DNA of 64,000 nt from Caballeronia sp. BR00000012568055 (GCF_029439455.1 NZ_JAQFVG010000268.1:51148-115147); one strand, 5' to 3'. Counted from the first letter of the stretch, positions 18,927-27,557 are shown. Notes: generated by a model from the letters alone, not told the origin. Numbers and translations: made by a program.

Positions 18927-19684
18927 TCGCACACTCCTTGATTTTGCGTTTGCGACTCGTAGTTTTTGTTGTTCGACATGGCCGCAGCTCTCTCTGTTTT
19001 TAATCTCTTCCAGCCCATGCGCACGAATTCCCCGGAAAGGATTCGAAAGCATTGAATCTTGCTGTTTGCTAGGCTGGAGATACGCGCTCGGCTAAACTCT
19101 CATTCATGCCGATTCGATTTGACATTAGTCGAACGAAACACGCGTTCGAATTGTCGGTATGTCATTTATATTGCCCGCAGCGGTAATCGAGTAATTCACG
19201 CGATCCTGAAGATAAGTAGATCGCATGCACTCCATCTCATTGTTATTTCCGCGCGTCGATTCTACGTTCGTGGATTGAAAGGTTCCAGTGCCACTGGCTT
19301 TCAAATGCCGGTTAGCGTACACAAGTTTTTTCTCCTTCACTTGCGCGGCTTTTCGTCTTTTGATAGAGCGGCTAGCGGTATACCTTAATACCCGCCATCA
19401 CGATTCTCTGAACGGATATTTTCGCGAGAATATCAGAGCCATTCGATTCGCCTTCGGACCTCGGCAAATTCCACTTGCAAACGATTGCTCATCGAATAAA
19501 TCGCTGATTCTGCTTTTTGACCGTTCGGTTAAATCGCCGGCCGGTTGTGTGTTCGCGCACAGATGGTAAGCGCCTGCATCACTAAGGTTGTACGGCTTTT
19601 TTCGTCGGCTTGTCGTGAACGCTTATTACGATGATGCGCAAGCCGAACGTGGGGCACTTCAATCCGTTGTCTAGAGCACACCGC
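18927..19684. other. Long intergenic region upstream of asnB and the formyltransferase-like gene
   Basis: About 760 bases of clearly lower GC than the genes on either side, between two divergent starts. Short frames exist but none shows codon bias, a ribosome binding site or a known family. It probably holds two promoters and control sites. No RNA gene, insertion sequence or clear terminator was seen. Confidence 0.5.
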
Positions 19685-21349
19685 ATGAAAGACATAAGAG
19701 TTGGGATTCTCACCAACGGCATGAGCGCGCCGGCGTGGGTGCAAGATATGTTGCGCATGAGCGTGGCGCAGGAAGGCGTGAAGATTTCACTCGTCGTTGA
19801 CTATTCAATCGATGGCGCGCACGTGCGCCACGCTGATTCCGCGCGCACCCCGCTGCTCGATGCGTGGCTCGCCGTCGATAAGCGCCTGATCAAGGTGTCG
19901 CCGGATGCGTTCGAAGCGGTCGATATGTCTTCCGTGCTGGCCAACGCGCCCGTGCTGAACGTCAAAGTGGACGCGCAATCAAACGCCGAGCGCTTCGCAC
20001 AACACGATATCGCGCAGATCAAGACGCATGACATCGACGTGTTTCTGCTGCTGGGCGCACTGCGTCCCGGAGATGACATTCTGAACGCGGCGTCGAGCGG
20101 TATCTGGTACTTCGAGCATGGCGATGGACAGCGAAGCCAGCAAACCACGGTCGGCATGCACGACATTCTCACCGACAGCACGCATACCGAATCCGCCTTG
20201 CAATGGCGCGTGGCCGGATCGAACCAGGCGCATACGTTGCAACGTTCATGGTCGGTCACGCATCCGTTTTCGATTCATCGCAATCGCAGTTATTGCTATT
20301 GGAAGACGCTGTCGTTTTTCCCGCGCAAGTTGCAGGAATTGCGCAGTATCGGCGCGGCTTCGTTCCGGCAGCGCTATGCCGCCGACCGCTCGCGCACGAC
20401 GCCGGTGCCCGTGCGACGTCACGACAACGCGGTGAGCCGCAATGCGCTTCATATGCGGCAAATCGCTGGACTGGTGGCGCGGATTGCGGCGAGCAAGGTC
20501 GCCAATCTGACCACGCAAGAGCAATGGATGCTGCTCTACCGCTTCAGCGATGAAGCAACGCCCACGAACCCACAGACCTTCACCGAACTGGTTCCGCCGC
20601 GCGATCGCTTCTGGGCCGATCCGTTCGTGATCCGAAGGAACGGCGAGTACGTGGTGTTTATCGAAGAACTCGAATATGCGGACAATCGCGGCTACATTTC
20701 CGCGATCCGCTTCGACGCCAATCAGCAACCGATTCTGCCGCCGATCAAGGTGATTCAGCGCCCGTATCACATGTCGTATCCGTATCTGATCGAGCATGAA
20801 GGCGAGTTGTACATGATCCCGGAAACGCATCAGAGCCGCGCGATCGAGCTGTATCGATGCGTGCAGTTCCCGGACAAATGGGAACACGTGATGAACCTGA
20901 TGGAAGACGTGATGGCGGTCGATACCACCATCTGGCGTCACGAAGGCAAGTTCTGGATGTTCGTCGGCATGCGCGATAACGAGCATGCTTCGCTCTCCGA
21001 AGAACTGTTCCTCTTCTCCGCCGATACGCTGCTCACGCAAAACTGGAAGCCGCATCCGCGCAACCCGATCGTCTCTGATGTGCGATGCGCGCGGCCTGCG
21101 GGCAATATCTTCGAGCACGAAGGCGCGTGGTATCGGCCGGCACAGGATTGCAGCGGCAAATACGGGCGCGCGCTGACCGTGCAGCGCATCGATGTGATCG
21201 ATGACGAGACGTATCAGGAAACGCCGGTCAGTCGAATCGACGCGAACTGGACGCCTTCGATCGACCGCGTGCACACCTTCAATCGCGACGGCCAGTTGAG
21301 TCTGATCGACGGCATGAAAATTCATCGCAAGTTCAGGACGCCGGCATGA
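19685..21349 (+). CDS. Formyltransferase-like domain joined to a beta-propeller (GINT1-like) domain
   Basis: About 554 residues. The first 170 or so resemble the fold of formyltransferases: a start MKDIRVGILTNG, then DIDVFLLLGALRP and WYFEHGDGQR, which match the position of the HGD-type loop but lack the usual HPSLLP motif. From about residue 270 to the end the pattern (RFWADPFVIRRNGEYVVFIEEL, SYPYLIEHEGELYMIPET) is that of the beta-propeller-like domain found in glucosamine inositolphosphorylceramide transferases and bacterial relatives. The stop overlaps the acyltransferase start by four bases. A role in modifying or transferring the locus sugar is inferred. ATG 19685 is chosen; ATG 19631 in frame is possible. 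Confidence 0.6.
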   Translation: MKDIRVGILTNGMSAPAWVQDMLRMSVAQEGVKISLVVDYSIDGAHVRHADSARTPLLDAWLAVDKRLIKVSPDAFEAVDMSSVLANAPVLNVKVDAQSNAERFAQHDIAQIKTHDIDVFLLLGALRPGDDILNAASSGIWYFEHGDGQRSQQTTVGMHDILTDSTHTESALQWRVAGSNQAHTLQRSWSVTHPFSIHRNRSYCYWKTLSFFPRKLQELRSIGAASFRQRYAADRSRTTPVPVRRHDNAVSRNALHMRQIAGLVARIAASKVANLTTQEQWMLLYRFSDEATPTNPQTFTELVPPRDRFWADPFVIRRNGEYVVFIEELEYADNRGYISAIRFDANQQPILPPIKVIQRPYHMSYPYLIEHEGELYMIPETHQSRAIELYRCVQFPDKWEHVMNLMEDVMAVDTTIWRHEGKFWMFVGMRDNEHASLSEELFLFSADTLLTQNWKPHPRNPIVSDVRCARPAGNIFEHEGAWYRPAQDCSGKYGRALTVQRIDVIDDETYQETPVSRIDANWTPSIDRVHTFNRDGQLSLIDGMKIHRKFRTPA

Positions 21350-22446
21350 AGCAGACGCACCTTCAGGGCGAGAAGTCATCGACGATCTATACCATCCAGT
21401 ATTTGCGCGCTTTCGCCGCGATTCTGGTGCTGATCTGGCATATCAAGGGCAAGAGCGCGCATATCGGCGGCGATCTGCTGTCGGGCTACGACTTCGGCTT
21501 CGCGGGCGTGGACGTGTTCTTCGTGATTTCCGGCTTCGTGATGAGCTTTATCTACAGCCGTTCGAAAGTCGGCTACCGAAGCCTCGCCACGTTCTGGTCG
21601 CGGCGCTTCGTGCGGATCGTGCCGCTGTACTGGCTGCTCACCTGCGTGGCGCTCGCCATCTATCTGATCGATCCGGCCAAGGTCAATTCGAGCGGCGGCA
21701 CCACATCGATCTGGAAGTCGTTTTTGCTGATTCCCGGACCGGACAAGTTTCTGATCGAGAACGGCTGGACGCTCAGCTACGAGATGTATTTTTACGCGCT
21801 GTTCTCGTTCGCGTTCCTCTTCACCGACAAGCTGCGCGGCGCGCTTGCGGTGTGCGCGCTGATCGTCGCGCTGGGTGCGGGCAATCTGTTCCGGCCGATC
21901 GTGCCGCCATTTCTCACCGACCCGATCCTGCTCGAATTCGCGTTCGGCGTGGTCATCTTCCTGATCTTCGATCGCGCGTCGGGAACTTCAGGAATATGGA
22001 TGCGGCGTGTCGGCGTGATCAGTCTGGTGGCGGGCGTGGCGGGTCTGATCGCGGTCAAGGCGCTGGACGCGCGATATCCATATGCGAAGGCGCTGACCGT
22101 GGGCATTCCGGCGGCGCTGATCGTGTTCGGCGTGGTGGCGCAGGAAAGCTGGCTGCGGCGCGCGCCGTCCGCGTTACTGGCGGGACTCGGCGACTCGTCC
22201 TATTCGATGTATCTGTTCCACCCGTTCGTGCTGTCCGCCGCCGCGATGATCTTTACGCGGCTGCATCTGGGACAGCGCGGCAGCGTGGTCGAAATGGCGT
22301 ATTGGGCAATGGTCGTCGCTGGCGTGCTGATCGCGAGCTGGCTGCTGTATCGATACGTCGAAACGCCGCTGAACCGGATGGTGCGGTCGGCGGCATCGCG
22401 GATCGGCGGGCGCGGCGCGCAATCCGCGCGTGTGCCGACGGCGTAA
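21346..22446 (+). CDS. Acyltransferase 3 family membrane protein (OafA-like)
   Basis: A 366-residue integral membrane acyltransferase with about ten helices. Family marks are the N-terminal YTIQYLRAFAAILVLIWHIKG with the conserved His, FAGVDVFFVISGFVM, and WSRRFVRIVPLYWLL with conserved arginines. These proteins transfer acetyl or other acyl groups to surface sugars at the inner membrane. It is translationally coupled (ATGA overlap) to the formyltransferase-like gene, so the two probably act on the same polymer. It lacks the C-terminal SGNH domain of longer relatives. Confidence 0.88.
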   Translation: MKQTHLQGEKSSTIYTIQYLRAFAAILVLIWHIKGKSAHIGGDLLSGYDFGFAGVDVFFVISGFVMSFIYSRSKVGYRSLATFWSRRFVRIVPLYWLLTCVALAIYLIDPAKVNSSGGTTSIWKSFLLIPGPDKFLIENGWTLSYEMYFYALFSFAFLFTDKLRGALAVCALIVALGAGNLFRPIVPPFLTDPILLEFAFGVVIFLIFDRASGTSGIWMRRVGVISLVAGVAGLIAVKALDARYPYAKALTVGIPAALIVFGVVAQESWLRRAPSALLAGLGDSSYSMYLFHPFVLSAAAMIFTRLHLGQRGSVVEMAYWAMVVAGVLIASWLLYRYVETPLNRMVRSAASRIGGRGAQSARVPTA

Positions 22447-22453
22447 GCGAGGT

Positions 22454-22666
22454 TCAGACCGCGTTCAGCAACATCTCGGCGTCTTTGACCGCATCGAATA
22501 GAGCTTCGATGGGCGTTTCCCGATCGATCACGCAGATATGCTCGATATCGAACGGCAAGGCACCGACGCCGACGAAGCGCACGGTGCCGCCGAAGCAGTC
22601 GCGCGCGCGGCCGCGGCGAACCGATGCGATGTAATGGGGAGTGACGTAAAGCGCGACAGGCATCAT
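22454..22666 (-). CDS. Small hypothetical protein, 70 residues
   Basis: A 70-residue frame (MMPVALYVTPHYIASVRRG...) with GGAGG about ten bases upstream of its first ATG. It is soluble in appearance, with acidic C-terminal helix-like sequence. The stop is only seven bases from the end of the acyltransferase gene, reading toward it. No family is recognised. The good ribosome binding site and Burkholderiaceae-like codon use support a real gene. Confidence 0.55.
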   Translation of the reverse strand: MMPVALYVTPHYIASVRRGRARDCFGGTVRFVGVGALPFDIEHICVIDRETPIEALFDAVKDAEMLLNAV

Positions 22667-22814
22667 GGCTGGCCTCCACGATCGGCTTGATCCGAGCGGT
22701 GATCTTCGACGACGTCGGACCCGATCGGTGAAGCCAGTCTAGTCATCCACAATGCGCGGGAGCACCCTCGCTTCGGAGGGAAACCACCCCTCTTTTCGAT
22801 GCCATCGGAACGCG

Positions 22815-23105
22815 CTAGACCGAATGTCCGAGCACGCGCGCGATGTAATGCCGTCCCCACGCTTCGCCATGCGCGATCGCTTCCGCGACGGTCTCGAACG
22901 GGCCGTGGCCGCCGGTCATCTCGCCGGAGTCATCGGCAAGTTTGCTGCCGTGCAGCGGCTGATGATCGAGCCGTGTCACGCGTACGCGGATAGCGTAGCG
23001 CTCGAGCGGTTCTGCAGCGTCTTCGTCGTCCGCCTGCGGCTCGGCTGGCTGCGGCACGGCGTCCAGCGAGAGCATGTAATCGCCCACTTCGATCTCTTTC
23101 TGCAT
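22815..23105 (-). CDS. Small hypothetical protein, 96 residues
   Basis: A 96-residue soluble, acidic protein (MQKEIEVGDYMLSLDA...). The start at 23105 has GGAGGA at good spacing; a longer frame to 23198 lacks this. It contains an acidic low-complexity stretch (EPQADDEDAAEPLE) and ends with an AWGRHYIARVLG segment. No known domain is recognised. It stands alone between a small leftward gene and a rightward lipoprotein gene. Confidence 0.55.
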   Translation of the reverse strand: MQKEIEVGDYMLSLDAVPQPAEPQADDEDAAEPLERYAIRVRVTRLDHQPLHGSKLADDSGEMTGGHGPFETVAEAIAHGEAWGRHYIARVLGHSV

Positions 23106-23247
23106 GGCGCGTCCTCCGTCTATCCAGGCGATTGTGCTACCGCTTCGCTCATCCGAACAAGAACTTACACGCGTGCATAAGTGTGCATAAGCGTGCATTT
23201 CCGCCCGCGCATGTTATAAAGCCGCGACACTCCTCCGCTTTCTCTCG

Positions 23248-23598
23248 ATGAACAATCGCTCTCGCCTGCTGCTCTCGCTCTGTATTCCGTTCGCGCTGCT
23301 CGGCGGCTGCACTTCGTATTACCGCAACGTCGAACTGTGCAAGGATCGCGTGCGCGCCGATTACCCGGACGCCGCCAGCGCGCCCCTCAAAATCACCGGT
23401 TCGGCGGCGAGTTATCATGGTTCGCGCGTGATCGTGCGCGGCCAGTTCCCGACGCCGCCGAAGCCGCCCGCCACGAAAATCACGCAAACGCAGGCCGCCG
23501 CCGAATGCACGTTCAGCGAGAACACGCTGACCAACTTCCAGTGGCTCGCCCCGGCGAAACTCGTTCCCAAGCCGCAACCGGAAGCCGACGCGCAATAA
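23248..23598 (+). CDS. Small predicted lipoprotein
   Basis: A 116-residue protein with a signal peptide (MNNRSRLLLSLCIPFALLGG) and a lipobox LLGGC at residues 17-21, so Cys21 is the likely lipid anchor. The mature part has two further cysteines (ELCKDR and AECTFS) that could form a disulphide, and a Pro/Lys-rich end. No family is recognised. It lies just before the phosphodiesterase gene but with a 73-base gap, so co-transcription is possible. Confidence 0.65.
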   Translation: MNNRSRLLLSLCIPFALLGGCTSYYRNVELCKDRVRADYPDAASAPLKITGSAASYHGSRVIVRGQFPTPPKPPATKITQTQAAAECTFSENTLTNFQWLAPAKLVPKPQPEADAQ

Positions 23599-23671
23599 GG
23601 CCGCAATAAGGTCGCGATAACGCCGCACTAAGGCTTCTCGCCCGCTTTCCTGCCAGCAAAGGAGCACGCGC

Positions 23672-24469
23672 ATGTTGCTCGCCCAGATCAGCGATCTGCA
23701 CATCACGCCGCCGGGCACGCTCGCCTACGGTTGTGTCGATACCGCCGCCTACCTCGCCCGCGCCATCGATGCGCTCAATGCGCTCGATCCGCGCCCCGAC
23801 GCCGTGATCGTCACCGGCGATCTGGTCGATGCGGGCGGTATCGGCGAATACGAGCAGTTGCGCGGCTTGCTCGACCGGCTGGCGATGCCGTGCCATCTGC
23901 TGGTCGGCAATCACGATGACCGCGCGAATTTCCGCGCGGTGTTCGGTGCGCGCGCGATCGTCGCGGACGATGGCTTCGTGCATTACGCGTTCGATGTGGC
24001 GGGCGTACGCGTGATCGCGCTCGATACGCTCGATCCCGGCTCCGGCGCGGGACGGCTGTGCGCCGCGCGGCTCGCGTGGCTCGAAGCAAGGCTCGACGAA
24101 GCGCGCGGCCTGCCCGTGCTGATCGCGATGCATCATCCGCCCGTGGTGACCGGCATCGGCTTTATGGACGCGATCCGCCTCGCCCCCGACGACAGCGCCG
24201 CGCTCGATGCGCTCTTGCGCCGTTATCCGAACGTCGGGCGGATCGTCTGCGGACATGTGCATCGGGCAATCACGACGGCGTTTGGCGGCACGATCGCGTG
24301 GTGCGCGCCTTCGACGGCGCATCAGGTCGCCTTGCAGTTGAAGCCGGACGGCGCGGACGCCTTTGTGCTGGAACCGCCGGCCTTCGGTTTGCATCTGTGG
24401 CGCGCGGAAACGGGATTCGTCACACATTGCCGAAGCGTCGATCAGGGCGACGGATCGCATCCCTTCTAG
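23672..24469 (+). CDS. cpdA: Metallophosphoesterase, CpdA-like (3',5'-cyclic-nucleotide phosphodiesterase)
   Basis: A 265-residue calcineurin-type phosphoesterase with the full metal-site series: AQISDLH (DxH), VTGDLVDAG, VGNHDD, IAMHHPP and CGHVHRA. Order and spacing match class III cyclic-nucleotide phosphodiesterases such as CpdA, which hydrolyses cAMP. It could instead be a broader phosphodiesterase of the same fold, since GpdQ-like glycerophosphodiesterases share these motifs. GGAG lies upstream of the ATG. No regulator is visible beside it. Confidence 0.82.
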   Translation: MLLAQISDLHITPPGTLAYGCVDTAAYLARAIDALNALDPRPDAVIVTGDLVDAGGIGEYEQLRGLLDRLAMPCHLLVGNHDDRANFRAVFGARAIVADDGFVHYAFDVAGVRVIALDTLDPGSGAGRLCAARLAWLEARLDEARGLPVLIAMHHPPVVTGIGFMDAIRLAPDDSAALDALLRRYPNVGRIVCGHVHRAITTAFGGTIAWCAPSTAHQVALQLKPDGADAFVLEPPAFGLHLWRAETGFVTHCRSVDQGDGSHPF

Positions 24470-24606
24470 AAACGTACTCGATTGCTGCCAAAACGCAGCG
24501 AATCTTTCTCAAAATTCGCTTGACTGTCTTATTTTCTACCGTTAATTCTTAAGCGCGCACAAGATTCTTCTGATGGTTGCGCGTAGAAGAACGAAACGGA
24601 GATGAA

Positions 24607-25029
24607 ATGGCAAGTGCAGTGAAGCATGCGGGCGTGCTCGCCCTGATGCTGGGCGGAAGTTCGATCGCTCATGCGGGATTTGATTGCAGCGGTTCGCACG
24701 GCGGCTGGCGCGTCACCAACTCGGATAGCTGGACCGGCACGGACAAGCTGGAGCACTTCGGCGCATCCGCGCCGTTCGGGGCGCTCGGCGCGTACGTCAC
24801 GCGCGACACCGCGCATCCGGCTATTTACGGCGGGTTGCTGGGCACCGTGCCGGGTCTGGCGAAGGAAATCGTCGATGGCACCTGTCGCTCGGACGGCTTT
24901 TCCTACAAAGATCTCACCGCCGATGCCCTCGGCGCGTTTGTCGGCGCATCGCTGATGCATTGGGCGATCATGTATCAGCGCGATGCGCACAGCATGACGC
25001 TGGGCGTGCGGTATTCGAGCCGCTTTTAG
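24607..25029 (+). CDS. YfiM-like (DUF2279-type) protein with signal peptide
   Basis: A 140-residue protein with a signal peptide ending near SIAHAG. The mature part carries the YfiM/DUF2279 pattern: DKLEHFGASAPFGALGAY, LAKEIVDGT and SYKDLTADALGAFVGA, with two or three short hydrophobic helices. Its function is unknown; family members are small envelope proteins. The start at 24607 has GGAG upstream, while an in-frame TTG at 24577 does not. It stands alone before two leftward regulator genes. Confidence 0.7.
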   Translation: MASAVKHAGVLALMLGGSSIAHAGFDCSGSHGGWRVTNSDSWTGTDKLEHFGASAPFGALGAYVTRDTAHPAIYGGLLGTVPGLAKEIVDGTCRSDGFSYKDLTADALGAFVGASLMHWAIMYQRDAHSMTLGVRYSSRF

Positions 25030-25048
25030 ACGCGCTTATAAAACACGC

Positions 25049-25483
25049 TTATCGGGCGAACGCTTCCATCGCGTCGAGCACGCGATCGAACTCCAGCGAT
25101 TTATCGAAGAAATGGCGCACGCCGAATTGCAGGCAGCGCTCACGATACGTCGGCAACGCGTGATTGGTCAGCACGGCGACGAAGGCATCGTGCGTGCTGC
25201 CGCTTTCCTGAAGCCACGCGAGCACGTCGAAGCCCGAGCCGCGTTTTAATTGCAGATCGACGATCACGCCGTCGAAGTGCTGCGTCGAAAGCAGCGCGAT
25301 GGCGTCATCGTGCGAATCGGCAAAAGCGGTGACGCGCCAGCAGCCGAGCGCGTCGATCGCTTCGGTCAGGCTGCGGCGGATCAGCGGCGAATCCTCGATC
25401 AGCAACACCGCGAGCGCGGAGCCGCGCGGCCGGTTCGTCGCGGTGCCTTTATCGGTGACGATGTGATTGCCCACGTCGGGCAC
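25049..25483 (-). CDS. Single-domain response regulator (CheY-like receiver)
   Basis: A 144-residue receiver domain with no output domain. Visible are the acidic pocket (LLIEDSP), the phospho-acceptor Asp in VIVDLQLKRG, the switch Thr in AVLTNHA and the Lys in FFDKSLE. It lies 36 bases downstream of the NarL-type regulator and is probably in the same transcript. Without an output domain it would act by protein contact or as a phosphate sink. The sensor kinase at 27558 is a candidate partner. Confidence 0.85.
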   Translation of the reverse strand: MPDVGNHIVTDKGTATNRPRGSALAVLLIEDSPLIRRSLTEAIDALGCWRVTAFADSHDDAIALLSTQHFDGVIVDLQLKRGSGFDVLAWLQESGSTHDAFVAVLTNHALPTYRERCLQFGVRHFFDKSLEFDRVLDAMEAFAR

Positions 25484-25519
25484 CCTCCTCGCTACACGCG
25501 CCGTGCGACGCGCGTCAAT

Positions 25520-26152
25520 CTATTCGATCAGCCCGTTCTTGATGGCGTAGTACGTCAGATCGGCGTTATTCGAAAGCCGCATTTTTTCCAGCACGCGCGC
25601 GCGATAAGTGCTCACCGTCTTCACCGACAGATGCAGCTCCTGCGCGACCTCCGTGGGAATGCGGCCGCCTGCGAGCTTGCAAAAAATCTGAAACTCGCGC
25701 TCGGACAGCGTTTCGTGCGGCCGTTCCGCCGCGGGTTTTTCCAGCTTGTCGGCCAGCGCATCCGCGATGAACTCCGACAGATACCGATGCCCGCGCGCCA
25801 CCGTGCGGATCGCCCGGACGATTTCCTCGGGCGCGGCATCCTTGTTCAAATAGCCGTTCGCGCCGGCCTTCAGCAAATTGATGGCGTACTGGCTTTCGGG
25901 AAAGCCGGACAGCATCAGCACGCCCTGCTCGGGCCGAATCTGCTTGATGACGCGCAAGGTATCGACGCCGTTTTTATCGGGCATGGCGATGTCGAGCAAC
26001 ACGCAGTCGAACGCCTGCGCGCGAACATGCGCGATGGTTTCATCGCCGGTTGCGGCTTCGGCGGCGACTTCCATATCGGGTTCGTCGGCGACGAACTGCT
26101 TGAAACCGCTGCGCACGATCGCATGGTCATCGGCTATCAGGACTCGGATCAT
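25520..26152 (-). CDS. NarL/FixJ-type response regulator
   Basis: A 210-residue two-domain regulator. The receiver has ADDHAIVR, the phospho-acceptor Asp in VLLDIAMPDKNG, MLSGFPES and LNKDA. The C-terminal LuxR-type helix-turn-helix is LSEREFQIFCKLAGGRI...VKTVSTYRARVLEKM. It would bind DNA as a dimer after phosphorylation. Its most likely partner by family is the HisKA_3 kinase at 27558, which faces the same gene group. The neighbours (ferritin-like, DUF1328) suggest a stress regulon, by inference. Confidence 0.9.
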   Translation of the reverse strand: MIRVLIADDHAIVRSGFKQFVADEPDMEVAAEAATGDETIAHVRAQAFDCVLLDIAMPDKNGVDTLRVIKQIRPEQGVLMLSGFPESQYAINLLKAGANGYLNKDAAPEEIVRAIRTVARGHRYLSEFIADALADKLEKPAAERPHETLSEREFQIFCKLAGGRIPTEVAQELHLSVKTVSTYRARVLEKMRLSNNADLTYYAIKNGLIE

Positions 26153-26215
26153 TCGCGCGATGCGCGGGGTCGCGCTGTGTCGTTGGTATTGCTGGTCATT
26201 CTAACTTCGTACTTC

Positions 26216-26244
26216 GCGCGAGTCTGCGTTTCAGCGACTCGCGC
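26216..26244. repeat. Nine-base perfect inverted repeat between the regulator and ferritin-like genes
   Basis: GCGCGAGTC and GACTCGCGC flank an eleven-base loop, between the stop of the ferritin-like gene (26258) and the start of the regulator (26152). No T-run follows on the leftward strand. It could be an attenuating or RNA-stabilising hairpin. Confidence 0.5.
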
Positions 26245-26257
26245 GGTCACAGTTCGA

Positions 26258-26842
26258 TTAGCCGTCGCGGCCTTCGAGCAAGTCGGCCATATCGTCGGCG
26301 TGTTCTTCTTCGACCGCCAGAATCTCTTCGAACAGGCGGCGCGTGGTGACGTCCTTATCGCCGAGATAACGGATGATTTCGCGGTAGGTATCGATCGCAA
26401 TACGTTCGGCAATCAGATTCTCGCGGATCATATCGATCAGATCGCGGCCTTCCTTGTACTCGGAGTGCGAACGCGACTTGAGGCTGTCCGGTGCGAAATT
26501 CGGTTCGCCACCGAGTTGCACGATACGTTCGGCGAGCGTATCCGCATGTTCCTGCTCTTCGTTGGCGTGTTCCAGAAACTCCTGCGCGACGGCTTCCGAA
26601 TGGATGCCCTTCGCCATGAAGTAATGGCGCTTATAGCGCAGCACGCAGACGATTTCCGTCGCCAGCGAGTCATTCAGCAGCTTGAGCACGGTCTCACGAT
26701 CCGCGCCATAACTCGAGGTGACCGGACCTTCATCCATATGCTGACGCGCATCGGCACGGATTTTTTCCAGGTCGAGAACAAACGCGTCGCGGGATTCGCG
26801 GGATTCTTGCGGGGCAGCTTTTGCAGCAGACGATTTAGCCAT
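26258..26842 (-). CDS. Ferritin-like (bacterioferritin-type) protein
   Basis: A 194-residue four-helix ferritin-like protein. Metal-ligand type motifs appear in order: LATEIVCVLRYKRHYFMA, EFLEHANEEQEHADTLAERI, AERIAIDTYREII and LAVEEEHADDM, giving the EXXH pairs of a diiron site. Such proteins store iron or protect from oxidative damage. The start at 26842 has AAGGAG upstream. Residues 1-25 are low-complexity and charged. It lies downstream of the DUF1328 genes but after a terminator, so it may have its own promoter. Confidence 0.8.
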   Translation of the reverse strand: MAKSSAAKAAPQESRESRDAFVLDLEKIRADARQHMDEGPVTSSYGADRETVLKLLNDSLATEIVCVLRYKRHYFMAKGIHSEAVAQEFLEHANEEQEHADTLAERIVQLGGEPNFAPDSLKSRSHSEYKEGRDLIDMIRENLIAERIAIDTYREIIRYLGDKDVTTRRLFEEILAVEEEHADDMADLLEGRDG

Positions 26843-26931
26843 TTGATTCGCTCCTTGATTCTTCGAGATGGGTGAATGTTGGCGGTCGCTCGCTTGATGA
26901 TCCGCTGATGCGGCGCTCCGGCCATCCAATC

Positions 26932-26959
26932 GAAAACGGACATGCACGTGGCATGCCCG
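26932..26959 (-). terminator. Terminator downstream of the DUF1328 pair
   Basis: On the leftward strand a nine-base stem (CGGGCATGC / GCATGTCCG, one G-U pair) with a five-base loop is followed by four T residues. It lies about 50 bases after the stop of the DUF1328 gene. Confidence 0.65.
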
Positions 26960-27009
26960 CTTCTTTTTTCTTTAGGTTTCTTTAGCGCCGTACTGCGCGC
27001 ATCAGCGCG

Positions 27010-27171
27010 TCACCCTCGGAACACGCCGAGCAGCAACGTGACGACAAACACCACCAGGAAAATGAAGAACAAAATCTTGGCGATTTCAGCCGCGCCCGCC
27101 GCGATGCCCGTAAAACCGAACACGGCCGCAATGATGGCGATAACGAAGAAAACTGCAGCGTAGTGAAGCAT
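27010..27171 (-). CDS. DUF1328 (YtjA-like) small membrane protein
   Basis: A 53-residue hydrophobic protein with two membrane helices. It has the family pattern [20 protein letters not shown], then [25 protein letters not shown] precedes the ATG. DUF1328 proteins are common stress-linked inner-membrane peptides of unknown function. It is the second of two tandem copies, 75 bases after the other. Confidence 0.9.
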   Translation of the reverse strand: MLHYAAVFFVIAIIAAVFGFTGIAAGAAEIAKILFFIFLVVFVVTLLLGVFRG

Positions 27172-27246
27172 GGCTCCTCCTTGATTACTCGATCACGTTG
27201 GGTTTGCACCGCTTACCGAAGACTGGAAATTCCGCGCTATTCCTCG

Positions 27247-27423
27247 CTAATCGATGGCTTTTTTAGTGACGACGAACCCGAGCACCAGAAACACGACGCA
27301 CAGGATCAGGAACAGCACAAACAGGAATTTCGCGATTGCGGCAGCGCCCGCAGCCACGCCCGTAAAGCCGAGCAGACCGGCGATCAAGGCCACGATGGCG
27401 AAAAACAAAGCCCATTTCAGCAT
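27247..27423 (-). CDS. DUF1328 (YtjA-like) small membrane protein, second copy
   Basis: A 58-residue protein: [20 protein letters not shown], then [15 protein letters not shown] and a basic tail ending KKAID. It is a clear paralogue of the gene at 27010 with the same helix-turn-helix membrane layout. GGGGAA lies upstream of the ATG. The two copies probably form one transcript that ends at the terminator near 26932. Confidence 0.9.
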   Translation of the reverse strand: MLKWALFFAIVALIAGLLGFTGVAAGAAAIAKFLFVLFLILCVVFLVLGFVVTKKAID

Positions 27424-27557
27424 GGTCGTTCCCCGTAGGATTGGTTGATGGAGCCATCGTAGCGAGGCTTTCCGGCGCGCACATTCGGGCTGGCTCCTTT
27501 TTTGCTGTGAGAATCGACTGACAACGGGTTTTAAACGGCTTTCAACCTAGAAAAATC

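Noticed and set aside
489-22446. Identification as the cepacian locus
   Set aside because: No GDP-mannose, rhamnose or glucuronic-acid genes are seen, while a UDP-HexNAcA route is; the content does not match cepacian clusters.
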